From contig NC_133122.1 of the NCBI RefSeq assembly GCF_033568475.1, positions 144,307,361 through 144,371,360 of the forward strand: DNA of 64,000 nucleotides, in the 5' to 3' direction. Made by a program: the position numbers and the translations under genes. Of the stretch, positions 1-12,900 are shown in pieces. This DNA is from Henckelia pumila. Taxonomy: Eukaryota > Streptophyta > Magnoliopsida > Lamiales > Gesneriaceae. The notes under the pieces are model-generated. The model searched no databases, was not told where the DNA came from, and was given only the letters and a program-made list of their open reading frames with translations. The stretch's first letter is position 1; the number at the start of each line of letters is the position of its first letter.

Positions 1-735
1 AAAATTTCCAAATAGAGGATGACGATGGATTCTGAAACACACTCAATCGAGAAGAATCAAAGCTGGAACCTCATTGAGTTGCCACATGGTGCCAAAAATA
101 TTGGAGTCAAATGGCTTCTTTAAACAAAGCTTAATTAGCGTGGTGAAGTGGACAAGTATAAAGACCGCCTCGTGGCTAAAGGCTACTTTAAAAAACCTTG
201 AGAGCATACTGAAGCATTCTCTCCAAGTGCGAGAAAGGATACGATGAGAATGATAATTTCCCTTGCAGCACAAAAGAGTCGGAAGACATTTCAGCTTGAT
301 GTAAAGTTTGCATTTCTTCGTGGTACACTTGATGAAGATGTCTATGTGGTGCAGCCACGGGGATATGAGAAGAAAGACAGTCAACACAAGGTTTACAAGC
401 TACATAAGGCTTTATATGGCCTAAAACAAGCGCCAAGAGCTTGGTATAGCCGCATGGAAGCGCATGTCATTTATGGACTCCAAAGATGTCCTAATGAGCA
501 AACTTTGTCTGTCAGATGGAGCAGTAAAGGCAAAGTCTTGACTGTGAATGTTTATGTGGATGATTTACTTTACACTGGTGATGATGATGGTATGATGTCT
601 GACTGTAAAAGTTCAATGATAAAAGTCTTTGACATGATGGATTTGGAAAGAATAGGGCTCTTTCTTGGCATAGAAGGATCAATTTGACAAGGTCAATGGG
701 TCTAGGATTTTGGAATTCATCGTGAGATTGGCAGA
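1..735 (+). pseudogene. Ty1/copia reverse transcriptase fragment (decayed)
   Basis: This is a broken piece of a Ty1/copia polyprotein. Positions 244-687 read as reverse transcriptase: the segment QLDVKFAFLRGTLDEDVY, then LYGLKQAPRAWY, then the active-site region VYVDDLL carrying the YVDD aspartates. Upstream (about 30-240) the same frame continues with the WKLI- and RLVAKG-like blocks usual before copia RT, but it has in-frame stops near 120, 137 and 200. No LTR, integrase or RNase H can be paired with it. The left end leaves the window, so it could be the 3' half of a longer element. It is inactive as read. Confidence 0.85.
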
Positions 736-749
736 TTGGTTATTGTAAA

Positions 750-1766
750 CTTAAACAATAGTTGGATGAGTATGCATCGTTGGTAAGTCTGTCATTATAT
801 GCATTATCAACATCAAAAGCTATTGCAAATTCTGATGGGATTAAATGATAGGTACTTGGATGTGCGAAGCCAATTTTAACAATGACACCATTGCCAACTG
901 TTAGTCAAGCTTTTTCCCTCATGTCTCCAGGGGAATCACACAAGGCTCTTCCTCTGTTGAACCACATGCCTCTATCTTTTATTCCGCACAGTCTCGGAGA
1001 GATGTGATAAAGAAGTGGTTAAATGTGAATATTGTAATTGGAATGGGCACCCCAAGGAAGGCTGCTACAAATTAATAGGGTATCCTCCTGGTCATAAATT
1101 ATATAAACCATAATTACAAAAGGCAGAATAAAAATGGTGCTGAATTTTTGACGTGGATCTGCCGACTCAAGTTTACAGCATTTCATTTCTCTTTAACTAA
1201 AAGAACGTGGAGAAACTGACTTATTCAAAAAGGCTTAATCATTTGACATGCGGCTCATTTTCTTGATTACACAATGCAACTAATTATACATCACTTAACA
1301 TGTGGTTAATGGAGGACATGAGGAGCTGCTGAGAACTATCTCTTAGACACTGCTGGTACAGGTAGTGCAGCTCCAATATTCACTCCTGCACGGTACGCGG
1401 AGGTATTGAAGCTGCTTCGAGGACAAACTTTGCAATCCTCAACTGATATTGTTGCTAATATGGCAGGTATTGTTTCTCCTTGTCGTGATACGAACTGGAT
1501 AACTGACACCGGAGCCAATGACCATATGACTAGGAATCCATGTTGCGTGATGTTAAATCCTTGCATGGATCTAGGGATGGCAATTTTCCCTGCGGGTTCG
1601 GATACCCGCGGGAAAAATCCGAAACGGGGCAGGTTTGGGGGAGTATTTTTGGGTACGAGTTCGGATTCGGGGATTTTTAAAAATCTCTGAAACATATTGG
1701 GGCGGGTATGAGGATGATATCCCCATCCCCAAACCCGCCTCGATAATAATAATAATAATAATAATA

Positions 1767-1810
<44 letters not shown>

Positions 1811-2018
1811 TACAAATATTTTAATTATCAAATTTTATTAAATCTAAAATTTTATTAAAAATTAAAATTAAAAGTATTATTATTATTTCGTTTATATATA
1901 TTTTTATACATTATATATAATACATTCGTTTATGATAACGTAGTTTTTTATAACATAAAAATATTATTTGAATTTCATTCATGTTACGTACACATATAAA
2001 GTATTTATTTTAGTCTAA

Positions 2019-2052
<34 letters not shown>

Positions 2053-2337
2053 TTGATAAAATTTAGAAACAATATATAATATTAATAAATTTTTGATACA
2101 TAGTATTTTCTTTAAAATAATGATTTTGATTTATAGAAATATTTTGTATTTAAAATATTTTTATTAATTTTAAAAGTTAATATTATAATAAAAAATTTGA
2201 ACCAAAATATTTTAGGTATTTTATTATAAAATTGAATAATAATTTTTATATTCTTATTCTTATATAATAAAATTTACTAATTTATATATATATATTATAA
2301 TAAAATTTATTTATAAAATATATATATATATATTTTC

Positions 2338-2370
<33 letters not shown>

Positions 2371-3760
2371 GATGGGGATTTCGTCCCCGCGGGGATGGGT
2401 ACGGGGAATACCCGATAAGAATTAATGGGGATCGAGACGGGTATGGGGATCGAGTTTGAATTCGGGGATGGGAAAGGCATCCTCGTCCCCGACCCGCCCC
2501 ATTGTCATCCCTACATGGATCTTCTAGTACTGTTGTATTGCCAAATGGTAGCTGAATTCATATTAGCAGATGGGGACTGTAGATATTTCAGACACCACAA
2601 GTACTCTTGTCCTACTATGCCACAAACCAGCTCATGTTCCTATCCCATTTCGAATCATCTGTCATATTCCCAGTTCGCATCAAAATATCGAGCCTTTTTG
2701 GCAGATATTTCCTATGTTACAGAACCTCGGTTTTATCATGAGGCAGTCAACGATCCTAGGGGGAAACATGTCATATATTTAGAACTCCCTGCATTGGAAT
2801 CCAATCATACATTGGATGTGGTAGACTTACCTGCACATGTGAAGCCAAATGGTTGCAGGTGGGTTTATAAAATCAAGTTTCTGTCTGATGGGAAGGTTGA
2901 TAGGTACAAGGCCCAATTAGTTGCCAAGGGTTACACTCAACAACCTGGTATAGATTTTCGCTACACTTTTCCGCCAACTGCTAAGGTCGTAACTATTCGA
3001 TGCTTGTTGAGTTTGGCCTCCATTCATGGCTGGAGCTTAACATAATTGGATGTTGCTAATGTCTTCCTCCAAGGTGATTTCGATGAAGACATATTTATAA
3101 CTTTACCACTTGGGTATAAGGTGACTAGCACTAATAAGGTGGGTAAGTTGCGCAAATAGTTATATGGGTTGAAATTCCACTTGCATTACTCTTATTCTAG
3201 TTTATGCAGATGACATAGTTATCACAAGAAATATCAGCGTATCAATGAATGCTTTGAAGTATTTTCTACACTCCAAGTTGCAGCTTCGTGATCTTGGTGA
3301 TTTGAAATACTTGTTAGGGGTTTAAATGGCCAGATCAAAGCAAGGCATTTATCTCAATCAACCCAAGTTTAATTTAGAGCTTATTGCTGACTCAGGAATG
3401 TCTTGTGCTAGACCTTTTAATACACCCAGGGAACAGGACAAAACTCATTAGTCATGACTTGAATTTGCTTATTCATTCTGATGAACAAGATACTGTAAAA
3501 GATCCTCTTGTTAACAATCCTGATTTTTATCACACTATTACGAGGCCTGATATCTGTTATGATTTACAACATTTGAGTTAATTTATGTACTCTCCCAAAC
3601 AATAACATTGGGATGCAGCACTTCGAGTTGTACGATGTCTCAAAGGTTGCATATATTTCCACCTCTCTTCAACTGGCTGACATTTTCACTAAAGTATTGA
3701 ACAAAGATCAACACTCTTTTTTGCTGACCAAGGTTTGAATATGGTGTTAGAATATATTAG
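750..3760 (+). pseudogene. Second Ty1/copia polyprotein relic, split by a hAT MITE
   Basis: A second, separately decayed copia element. Order of remnants: gag C-terminus with PLPTVSQAFSLMSPGES near 890-935; a CCHC knuckle CEYCNWNGHPKEGCY near 1025-1070; protease with WITDTGANDHM near 1500; reverse transcriptase blocks GCRWVYKIKF and AQLVAKGYTQQPGIDF at about 2855-2960; and an RNase H tail QLADIFTKVL near 3670-3710. Stops and frameshifts are frequent after 3040. The protease region is interrupted by the element at 1572-2513; removing it and one TSD copy rejoins the copia frame. A possible LTR start (TGTTAGAATA) lies near 3742, but no partner LTR was found. Confidence 0.85.
1572..2513. mobile_element. 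Non-autonomous hAT-type MITE in copia protease
   Basis: A 942-bp insertion with terminal inverted repeats TAGGGATGGCAAT and ATTGTCATCCCTA, flanked by a perfect 8-bp duplication CATGGATC (1564-1571 and 2514-2521). TIR sequence and TSD length are typical of plant hAT elements. The ends are rich in GGGTA/CCCGC motifs. The centre is AT-rich with an ATA/TAA run (1742-1810), a TA run (2023-2044) and a GGGTAT hexamer run (2339-2370). No transposase is present. Long isoleucine or tyrosine frames on the minus strand here come from the trinucleotide repeat and are not genes. A broken relative lies at 35437-35870. Confidence 0.9.
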
Positions 3761-5803
3761 TCATTAGCATATAAGTTGTTTTGAATACTGCGCTTTCAGG
3801 TCTGCCGATAGTTTAGGTGTTAGTGTTCTTCTATATACAAAGCGCAGCACGGACAAAAAAAATGCTGAACCCAAAAATGATGGAAGAACAAAATCAAGAA
3901 TATCAAGAAAGAATATCAATAAACAGATGTATATCAAGAGCCGTACCTTGGTGATAAGCGATATCATCGTTTTATCTCGCTAGAAGTATGGAATCGCTTT
4001 TTCAAGGAAAGAAAGATTCTGGATTTCCCACCGGATTAAAAAGACGATAGGAAGCCCTAAGATGTTATTTTATTTTAAAAAAAATAAAATAAAAGCCCTA
4101 AAAATTTAATCATAATAAGCTAACACTTTACAAATGCAATTATGATTTCAAAACTAATGCAATTATGATAGTGACTCTAGTTTTTTGAAAACATAAATAT
4201 AAAAACTAATTGTAAACTCTAAATTTCATAGGTTGTGATTGGATGAAAAATTTAAATTTGTGGGAAATTTCATATCAAATGATAATGACTGGGTTTGATG
4301 GTAGATTTTGAAATTGAAGCAGAAAAATCACAAAAATCATTTATATTAATTTTGAGTCAAATCCATATAATGGATTTAAAATTTGAATTTAAAATCAAAT
4401 TCCCTCAAATAATTCAATACAAATTTAAATTTGTATCAAGGGGGAAAAGATGACGTTTTGCATTATTCAATTATTGAATACATCGGGATGTTGATCAAAA
4501 TTTCATGGCACTGAACTCCAAGGGGATCTTCCTTAACAAATAATACAAATTAATGTTGTATATCATCACTTTTACATGAAAACATCTTTTAGAAAATTAC
4601 TTTAATATATATATATATATACAATGTAGCTAGCAAAGCTAGAAAAAACAATATATGAATACAAAAAATATAGGCATCAATATTTTGCTAGTAACAATGC
4701 AACAAAAATAAGGACCTGCATAGTGCACATTATTACAAGTAAAACAAACAAACAAACAAAGTTTTCATAGCCACTTAATCCAACAAATGAAACTTGAAAA
4801 TAATATTCAACCACAAAACATAGAATGTTGGTATATAATATGTCTTACCAAATTTATTTTCACCACGAGACATCAAAATTTCTCTAGAATTTTCAATACA
4901 CAAGCCAACAGAATACAGTGTCGAACCTTGTGGGTGGTAGCACTCCAACCCTACCACGACATCTCTCTGGTATTTTGTGAAGGGCCACGATGACTCTCGG
5001 AGCTAGACAACATTGTGGTTTCGGTTCGAGTCATGATATGCATTTTCTTCCCACTGACTTGAATTGTCCGGAATACCCTTTTTTTCCTTTTTATTTTCTT
5101 TTGTCTGTGCTCCATTCTAACTGCATAATTTCAAATTCTTCTATTGACCCCTTTTCATGTTGGTGGATGAGAATTAATTCATGAATAAAACCCTATAAGA
5201 AACATCATAAAGAAAGTTCAAAAGTGAGATGTTTAAGAGTTGAATTCGGATGTTGACTTATTGATTGATGTTACGGACCGACAAGTGGGAAGATTCATTA
5301 ATCAAGATTGGTTTTTTTGTATATACATATCTCAAAAATTCTTTAGTGATATCAAGACTGAATCTTTTCAGCATCTTGATTCACAGACTCCCCAATTGCA
5401 ATTGAATAAAGTAGATCCATTGTGAATTTCCCGATTGAAGTAGATCCATGTGTTCTTTTACACATTCAAATACGAAATTAAACATACATGATCTAGAATT
5501 CACGAGCCAACAACAATCAAGCTTAATAAGTACATGCATATATATATATATATATATGAATATGAGATACAAAACACATCCTTACCGATAATGGCTCGAT
5601 CCAATTTCCAATCGATGACTGATATTGATAATGATCGAAAATTGATTTCTAGATTGAAGTTGAATGAATTAAAAACAACTTCGAGATCCCAAGTCGGCAG
5701 GATCTAGACTAGAGGAAAAACATGAGAGAGGCAGAAAGAAAAACGATGAGAGGAGAAGGATTGGCGTCGAGCCGTAGACAACCAATACATTTCCAAAAAT
5801 ATA

Positions 5804-5840
<37 letters not shown>

Positions 5841-5991
5841 TAAAAACACAAAATTGCAGATAATTACTTACTGACAACTGAGTTAAATTTTGATTCTTTT
5901 AAGGCTCCATCGTACGCACCGTTCCAAGGACATGATAAGTGTGGTCAAACCTCAAACAAGATTAAGCTTTTAAAAGTTTTTATATTTATAT

Positions 5992-6033
<42 letters not shown>
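3761..6033. other. AT-rich intergenic stretch, nothing recognised
   Basis: No coding pattern, RNA gene or complete transposon could be supported here. It holds short TA runs (about 4602-4622, 5538-5557, 5808-5837) and several frames of 60-70 codons without family resemblance. The first 250 bases may include the LTR of the copia relic to the left. Confidence 0.5.
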
Positions 6034-6034
<1 letters not shown>

Positions 6035-6860
6035 GAAATGGCATAGCCACTTATTATAAAAACACAAAGCAGCAAGACAAACACCAGAGAGAGGGGGATT
6101 ATACCAAGACCTCTCCAAAGGTAACATAAGTATATCAGAACATAAATCATAAAAGACTATAATAGTCCATAAAGCAAAATAAAACATTAGTGGGCAAGGA
6201 GAAGCCTATAGTAAACGCCCACCTAAGACCGCCACAGCGGAACAATATCAACAGCACACAGTCAAGGGGGTCTATCCAAAGAAACAGACAACGTGCTGCG
6301 AGTTTTCTTGAAGGAATGTCGCGACATAGGGTTCGGCCGGACAGTAGGGGGCCTGCTCTTCTGTGCAACCTTATGTGCATGAAACTCTTTTGAAGACAAC
6401 TGGGGATCCAGTCTCTCAAAAAAATTCAAATGCCTAAGTTCCAAAAAATCCTTCACTCGCAACAACTCCCGCTCAAACACCTCCGATCGATCAATGAGAA
6501 TAAGGTCCGAAACAAGAGGAGAGGACTCAGTACGAGGAGGGGCCACCAATGGCAACTGACCAGATCCCGCATCAGTACCCTGACCGTTAGGGTAAACCTC
6601 AGTCTGTGGCAGAACCAAAACCGCCACCTCTCTCGAGACAGGGACATCCACAACAAAAACCAGAGAATCCAAAGGAGGACTGTCACCAGCTATCGGAACA
6701 TCCAGTACATCATCATCTTTGAAGTCCCGAAGGGCTTCAAAGGGATTCAACGAATACTGGGGCAGAACATGACGCTGATCCTGACGTCGCCGTTTTCTAC
6801 CCGTCCTGAGAGTTCACCCATCAACAGCAACAGACGGGACTACAATGGAGGGAGGAACTG

Positions 6861-8439
6861 TAGCGACCCAACCCAAATCCACTACCTAATCAGAGTTAAG
6901 AGCATAATTAAGCATGCATTAAAATAAATCTCTGCGAAAGACTTAAATAAAAGCAGACCGGCAGAATACAACTGGTTAAAAAAATTCGATTATACAACTC
7001 AATCGAATGAATGAGCCTAAAGGGAAAAACCTACAGCTAATCATGTTGTCTTCACTAGTTACTGGCTACTCCAAGCTCCTGGTGCTCGATCCTGCACCTA
7101 CACCTGCCCCGTCGAATGGGGTGTCCAGATACACAGAAAAGACTGGACGTGAGCTCTAAGTTCAATACGAAAGCAATGATATATAAAATATATGCAACAC
7201 ATAAGTGTATTTAAAACGAGAGTAAAACAGTACTCAGAGGTGCTATACAGGGCAATATCGGGTAGCAAGTCTGTGTTGCCGCTCCTATATTCACCTATCC
7301 ACTATAGCGTCTACTCCACCGTCGTGGTCACTCCTAGTGATAGCAAAACCAGGGGCTGAGTGTCCCCAGACACGAATCCGCAGGAAGTAATGCCTCACTG
7401 ACAGAAACTGTCAATGACTCACATCATACCAGATGCAGTCAACCGTAAAAACATGCAAGTGCTAAAGCCGTAAAACATGGTAAAACAAGTAGCACATACT
7501 CATGCAACACATACAATATATATCATGATGGCTATCTCAGTCAGTACTTACGTACCTTACTACAGGCAGTCCTAGCAGTCCTACTCTAGGTTCCCAGCCT
7601 ATCATCAACTCTACAATGCAAATATCCATGCATCATTAATTAAGCTCTAAAAGCCTTAACTAAGCTATTGAATACTCCTAAATATTTTAAAGAGACCATA
7701 GCTATACCTGCATTCGTCGTCAGCCCTCTGATGGAGACTATCCTGCAACTAGGGGCACACCCCTGCTGCAGCTCCACAGCCTCGAGCACGGCTCCACTAC
7801 ACGAGCACTGCTCCGCTACTATGTTAGACACTGTCTGATTATACTAGAATATTTTCCCTACTCTAACTCTAAAATAAGAGTACCCAAAGCCCTAAAATAG
7901 AGCCACGTGGGTGAAGGAGAGGATTTCGGAATTTGCACGAATGAGGAGTTCGGACCTCATATTTATAGAACACGTTCGGGCCGTCCGATCTAGCCTTCGG
8001 AGCGTTCGAACTGCTTCGGGCCATCCGATCTCCGTCACATGTCAATCCAATCGCACGCAACCATGCACCTGTCCCGAACACTGTTCGGATGGTCCGATCT
8101 CGCCCTTCGGGTAGTCCGAACCCTGTCCAGATGACGTCACCAATGACATATTAATTTGGGACAGCTGGCTGGGCTATAGTTCAGATCGTCCGAACCCACT
8201 TTGGATCGTCCGAAGTCTTCAGAGCCTCCGAAGCCTGGCTCCGTCCATGTTCGGATCCTCCGAACTCTAGTTCGGATCGTCCGAACCTTCCGAACCTTAC
8301 CCACCATTTTTGAGTATCCTGAATCTATTTCTGAACTCCGTTAACCCATTTGAAATTTCCTTAATCATGTTTTACTTAACCTAAACATGATTACACGATT
8401 AATTACGCATTAATCGTTAATTTTGGATACGGGTCACTA
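6861..8439 (-). mobile_element. 1.6-kb TIR element with palindrome array, superfamily unassigned
   Basis: The insertion splits LINE ORF1. On the plus strand it begins TAGCGACCC and ends GGGTCACTA, an imperfect inverted repeat, with CTG on both sides (6858-6860 and 8440-8442) as a likely 3-bp duplication. It encodes nothing recognisable. On the minus strand it carries ten copies of a 17-bp palindrome followed by a TATA box, then about 1.1 kb of transcribed-looking sequence. A second copy on the plus strand lies at 26386 to about 32600. A solo LTR was considered because of the internal promoter, but TG...CA ends with a matching 5-bp duplication are absent. Confidence 0.6.
7961..8286 (-). promoter_or_regulatory. 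Ten-site palindrome array 6 bp from a TATA box
   Basis: Seventeen-base imperfect palindromes of consensus GTTCGGATCGTCCGAAC start at 7974, 7995, 8014, 8083, 8105, 8179, 8200, 8217, 8249 and 8270. Neighbours within groups are 17-22 bases apart, mostly 21, about two DNA turns. On the minus strand the last site is followed after exactly 6 bases by TATAAAT (7961-7967). This looks like a core promoter with an array of sites for a dimeric binding protein. The binding protein is unknown. Confidence 0.6.
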
Positions 8440-9292
8440 CTGGAACCAAATCCTGATGAGTTACCTAATACGAGACTTCAGGATTCACGCTAGAATCCTG
8501 GTGAGGCTGGGAGGACTGCCGTTGATGCCTAGTCCGTCTCCTACGGGCCAATGGCCCATTCCTAGAGCAAAACTCAAGAGAATGTCCCAGCAACTTGCAA
8601 TGCGAACAGAAGTGAGGAACATTCTCATACACAACCTCAATAATCTGACAATGATCACCCCATCCCACCCAAACATGCCCTGGGTGATCTACAAGGACAT
8701 CCATCTCAATACAAAACCCTAGCAAAAGAACCCCGAGAACCATCATCAGTAATGTCATCAATTTTAACTGGATTACCTAGGATCTTTGAAATCGGGTAAA
8801 GACTTTTTTTATCATAGAGATGGAGGGGTAACTCAAGAAATCTGACCCAAACCGGGACAACCAAAGACTCTTCCTCAAATTTAAATTCCGGTGTCCATTT
8901 AGAAAATCGAATCGTAACGGACCGAATAGACACCTCGTGCCTACTCCAAAACAACAAATAATACTCCTCCACAGATAAATTCAAAACCATGAAAACGCGA
9001 GGAAGAAACTTAACCGTATACGCACCCTTCAAACAAATACGGGAAATCGCAGCTAGTATATCACAGTTCTGTGTGACACCCCTATTCCCAGAAATCCTCC
9101 CGACCAAAGCAAATTTAAAAGGCTCAGATAAGGAGGAAATAATTTGATCCGAAAAAAGAATACCGAGAATCCCGTCACGTAAAGTCGGATCAAGAGTGTC
9201 AATCATCGAGTTTGCAAAACCATCAAAGCTCAAATTCCACGAACTTGAATACGAAGAGGCCGCAACATTCCTAAAAGAGACCCTAGGCACCA

Positions 9293-10647
9293 TGATAAGT
9301 GCATTTTATGTGCATTATTTCGTGATAGGTTTTTATCTATTTTGTGTGTATTCATATTATTTTTATGTGTTTTAGTGCATGTGTGTGTATTTCACTCCTC
9401 GGGTTAATTTTGTAGGAAAATGAATTGTTGAAGAGTGAATTACGGAGCAGCTTTGTTTAAAAAATCAAATTTACTTTTAAAAAATACAAATCCGATCTCC
9501 ACCATTCAAACTAAAGTTCTAGATGTTTTGAAGCTGCTGTCCAAATTTCAGCTCGATCCGACGGCTAGAACTGAAGATATGAATTTTTCAAGAAAACTGC
9601 GCGCAGGCGAGGATGTATGCACGGACCCCGTGCAGGGGTCTGGATACGGGTCCGTGCATCTTCGTAAAAAAAAAATCGGCGTTTCCAGTTTAATGAACGG
9701 ACCTAAACACGGACCATTATCCAGGGTCCGTGCATGTCGCAGAATCAGAAAAAAATAGAATTTTCGGGAATTAAAACTTTCAACTTTTCGGGCTTTATTT
9801 CTTGGGCTTTCAAAGACATACAAATAGAAGATTGTCAGACGTGAAAAGGGGTTGAAATTGCATAAGAGAGATGACGTCTAGGAGGTTTGGAGATTGAAGA
9901 ACACTCCATTCGAGTTTTTCTTCCTTTCTTCTTTATATTATTAAACTTTTGTTGAATATTGTTTTCGTTATTTGAGTAGTTTTTCTTCAATCAAGACCGC
10001 GAGATTGGGCCAAACAATTTTATGTTAAATATTTGGATGTTTATTTAGGATTTTTGGATTTTTGTTAATATTATTGATTGTTGGATTTAAATTATGTCTT
10101 GTGAATAACCTGATCAACTATTTACTTGCTTGTTAATTGATTCCAAGTCGACAGAGGAGGAATTGATTTCGATCGCTCCAATAATTGACATATGGTTAAA
10201 CCGACTAGAAATAATATTCGGTTTCAGTATGCGGTTTTAGGTGAAAACTAAATTATCAAAAATATTGAATGCATTCATGTTTGATTAGAATTATGAAAAT
10301 TAATCTGTCATAACTTGAATAGGTTTAACATGTTCTAGAAATAGACTGCTAAACAAGATAGGATAATTCGTCGTGATTTAAGATTAAATCTGGATCCTGG
10401 ATTTGCCACTTGTTTGCATGATTTGTTTGGTACCTGCGTGTGTCTTGGTTGTCTCTATTTAATTGAATTTATTCTTCTTCTATTTTAATTCTTATTTTAT
10501 TTCAGTAATTAAATTTTTATTTAATTCTTAGTGCTCGTTTTATTATTTTGTCTAGATTAAATAAAATAATCGAATCTTGAGAATTGACAACAGTCCCTGT
10601 AGGATCGATACTTGAACTCTTTGTCCACTTTACTATTACTTGACCTA
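9293..10647 (+). repeat. 5' LTR, first part (rest at 20441-20475)
   Basis: This aligns along its length with 22010-23408 (same start TGATAAGTGC, same PstI-free AT-rich body). It stops abruptly at TTGACCTA where the CACTA element begins. The last 35 bases of the LTR resume at 20441 after the CACTA. The two LTRs differ by scattered substitutions and a roughly 10-base duplication in the right copy. Confidence 0.85.
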
Positions 10648-10935
10648 CACTACAAGAAAAATGCAAAACAACAACGGTTTTTATCCATTGTTAAAGGCAA
10701 TAAAAAATTGTTGTTAAAGTCTGTGTTATTAAAGAGAGCGCTCAAAGACAACGGTTTTTAACCGTTGTCTCATAAGAAAAAGACAACAGTTTTACAACGG
10801 TGAAAAACCGTTGTCTTTTTCTTCAATGACAACGGTTTTTCACTGTTGTCTTTGAGCGCGTGTTTTAAATAACAAGACTTTCAACAACAGTTTTAACTAT
10901 CTACGACAACAGTTATAAAACGTTGTCTTTTTCAG
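10648..10935. repeat. Left CACTA end with subterminal repeats
   Basis: The terminal CACTACAAGAAAAATGC is followed by alternating direct and inverted copies of AACAACGGTTTTT/ACCGTTGTC. CACTA elements use such subterminal repeats as transposase binding sites. The matching right end is 20155-20437. Confidence 0.8.
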
Positions 10936-12109
10936 ATAAAAAACAAAAAAAAATTAAAATTTAATACACAAATTTGCAGTATTATAAATTATTTAAAATA
11001 CAAAATAAAAAAATAAAATTTAATAAACAATTTTTCAACATTTAAAAATAAGATTTACAACATTCTAAAAAATAATACAACCAAAAAAGTGACAAGAATA
11101 CACTAATAACCAAATATAAAGAGGCTGCACTACACTGCAAACTCCCAGAGCTCCTTCACTTGCTAAAGTCTTTCTATTTTTTTCAGCTTCCCAGAACTTT
11201 TTCCAATACTCTTGAAGACACATGTTCAAAATAAAAATATATAATATAAATTAGAAACCATAATTATAAACCAAATTGTCTTTTGCATTAACAAATAATA
11301 TTTTCAAACTCATAAATTAGTTTAGAGAAAATCTATGTATCAACTACAAAAAGTTCAAAAAATAAAAAAAAACTATAAAATTTATTTAGGTTTACTAACC
11401 TAGAATTCAAAGTTAAAAAGATCATGAGTGGAGCATAATTGATATCTCAGACCCTTTAAATGTATAAATTACCTCAAGAATCAATTCACACGTGCTTCAA
11501 AAACTAAAGGAAGTAACAACATGAAGCATACCTTAAAACTTGCACATTTGACGAAGCAATTAAATGGACAAGCAAAGTCCTCTGTCACTGTATGTTACAA
11601 GACTAACTCAAGCTTCTTGTAAATCTTCGCAGAAAAACATTAATCTTACTTTTTTAAAAAAGAATCCAGCATAAATCCAACTTCCAAAGAACTAAAACAA
11701 AAAGGAATGCGTGAATTAATGATCACCAATTGGATATTCAGCTAATAGTTAATGATTACGCATCATATATATGCATTATTATTATTATTAATCTTATTAT
11801 ATTTTTAAAAAACGAAATTCTCGAAGGCGCTACAAATTTAACATTTTCCCATATGGTCAGATCGATGGGAATAAGCTCAATATATATTTTATCCCATGCA
11901 TTGAATAATATTAAAAATACTATTTAAAGAAACCTTTTCTATTCTGTTCATTTGCTTCTCAGTTTAAAATTAGCAGAATCATAAGATCCATCTCCCCGTA
12001 TGTGTACGCAACGCTTCAAATGGATAGAACATGCACAAAGAAGCAGGACTCTGGGTATAACTATTGTTGAATTATTCGTCGTATACATCACGAACTTTAG
12101 CTTACATAC

Positions 12110-12322
12110 CTCACAAACCCAGCTAGAATCTCACACTTGTAGCAGTTCAACATCTTATTCCACAGCACATCTCGATAATCGAACACCATCAACTTTGCGA
12201 TTTTACGTGTGCTTTTCGGGACCTCTCTCATCTGAGGGCAGGATGGAATTATAGTGTCCGCCTCATCGCCTGTAAGATATAGCCTACCCAAGTCATGATC
12301 TGCCTCCATTTCGCTCAACTCT
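12110..12322 (-). pseudogene. Unidentified captured exon, 71 codons
   Basis: On the minus strand an acceptor (TTTATCAG) and a donor (GAG then GTATGTAAG) frame 213 bases with one open frame: begins ELSEMEADHDLGRLYL, middle PKSTRKIAKLMVFDYRDV, end NCYKCEILAGFVR. The composition looks like real protein, but I do not recognise the family. It lies just past copy B of the 186-bp duplication. A short similar donor region (TTCGTGAGGTATAC, minus strand near 19670-19690) occurs near copy A. It may belong to the CACTA element itself or to a second captured gene. Confidence 0.45.
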
Positions 12323-12331
12323 CTGATAAAG

Positions 12332-12517
12332 CAGAAGAATTTTTCAATTGTGGATTTATTTAAGTTTAATGATTGAAATAAACGGCAGAGAAAGTAAAAG
12401 AACTTGAAAGTTGAAACAGAAAATTTGAAATCGATGCATAAATTCATCAAGCAAAAGCTACCAACGGTAATTTTTATGAAAAGATGGATATAATTCAAAC
12501 AAGGAAAAAACGTAATA
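12332..12517. repeat. 186-bp direct duplication, copy B
   Basis: It matches 19306-19491 in the same orientation and at the same length, with about eight substitutions by eye. The GARP gene fragment lies between the two copies, and this copy abuts the point where GARP homology ends (about 12518-12530). Confidence 0.8.
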
Positions 12518-12900
12518 AAATCCTGGTATTGTCTTATTATATGTATTACCATTCCAAGAAGCATCTCCAGCTCTAAACCTTGAATTCGATTAGTAATTAA
12601 TCAAAGCTGGTTGTTTTTAGAATTAGGAATAAAAAGAAGAGCTAGCTAGCCACAATCTAATTAATAAAGATCGGATACCTAAAGTTATAGTACTGATCAT
12701 GCCTTTCATGATGACAGCTTGAGAGTATAGGGAATTGGCTCGGGCTACAATATATATTCCGATGTAATCGGTTTTGGAGAAACCTGTGATCTATGATCCC
12801 TGCAATGAACCAGTATTGCTAAAGATACAAAAAGCTCGAAACACTTGTTAAATCAGGTTTGAAAATGGAGCCGATCCATCGATATTAATTAGAGCTTGAA

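Noticed and set aside
1336..1831. Minus-strand frames with long isoleucine and tyrosine runs
   Set aside because: They come from the ATA/TAA trinucleotide repeat inside the hAT MITE and have no protein-like composition elsewhere.
2339..2370. GGGTAT hexamer run as telomere-like repeat
   Set aside because: Plant telomeres use TTTAGGG; this short run is part of the GGGTA-rich subterminal region of the hAT MITE.
7961..8286. CRISPR-like array
   Set aside because: The repeats are short diverged palindromes with short, unequal spacing in a plant transposon; neither repeat length nor spacers fit a CRISPR array.
6861..8439. Solo LTR
   Set aside because: An internal promoter suggested it, but the ends pair as inverted repeats with a 3-base duplication and do not give TG...CA with a 5-base duplication.
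12097..12564. 155-codon minus-strand frame as one gene
   Set aside because: It joins three different things: GARP exon 5, the 186-bp duplication and the unknown exon. Splice signals show it is not one coding exon.
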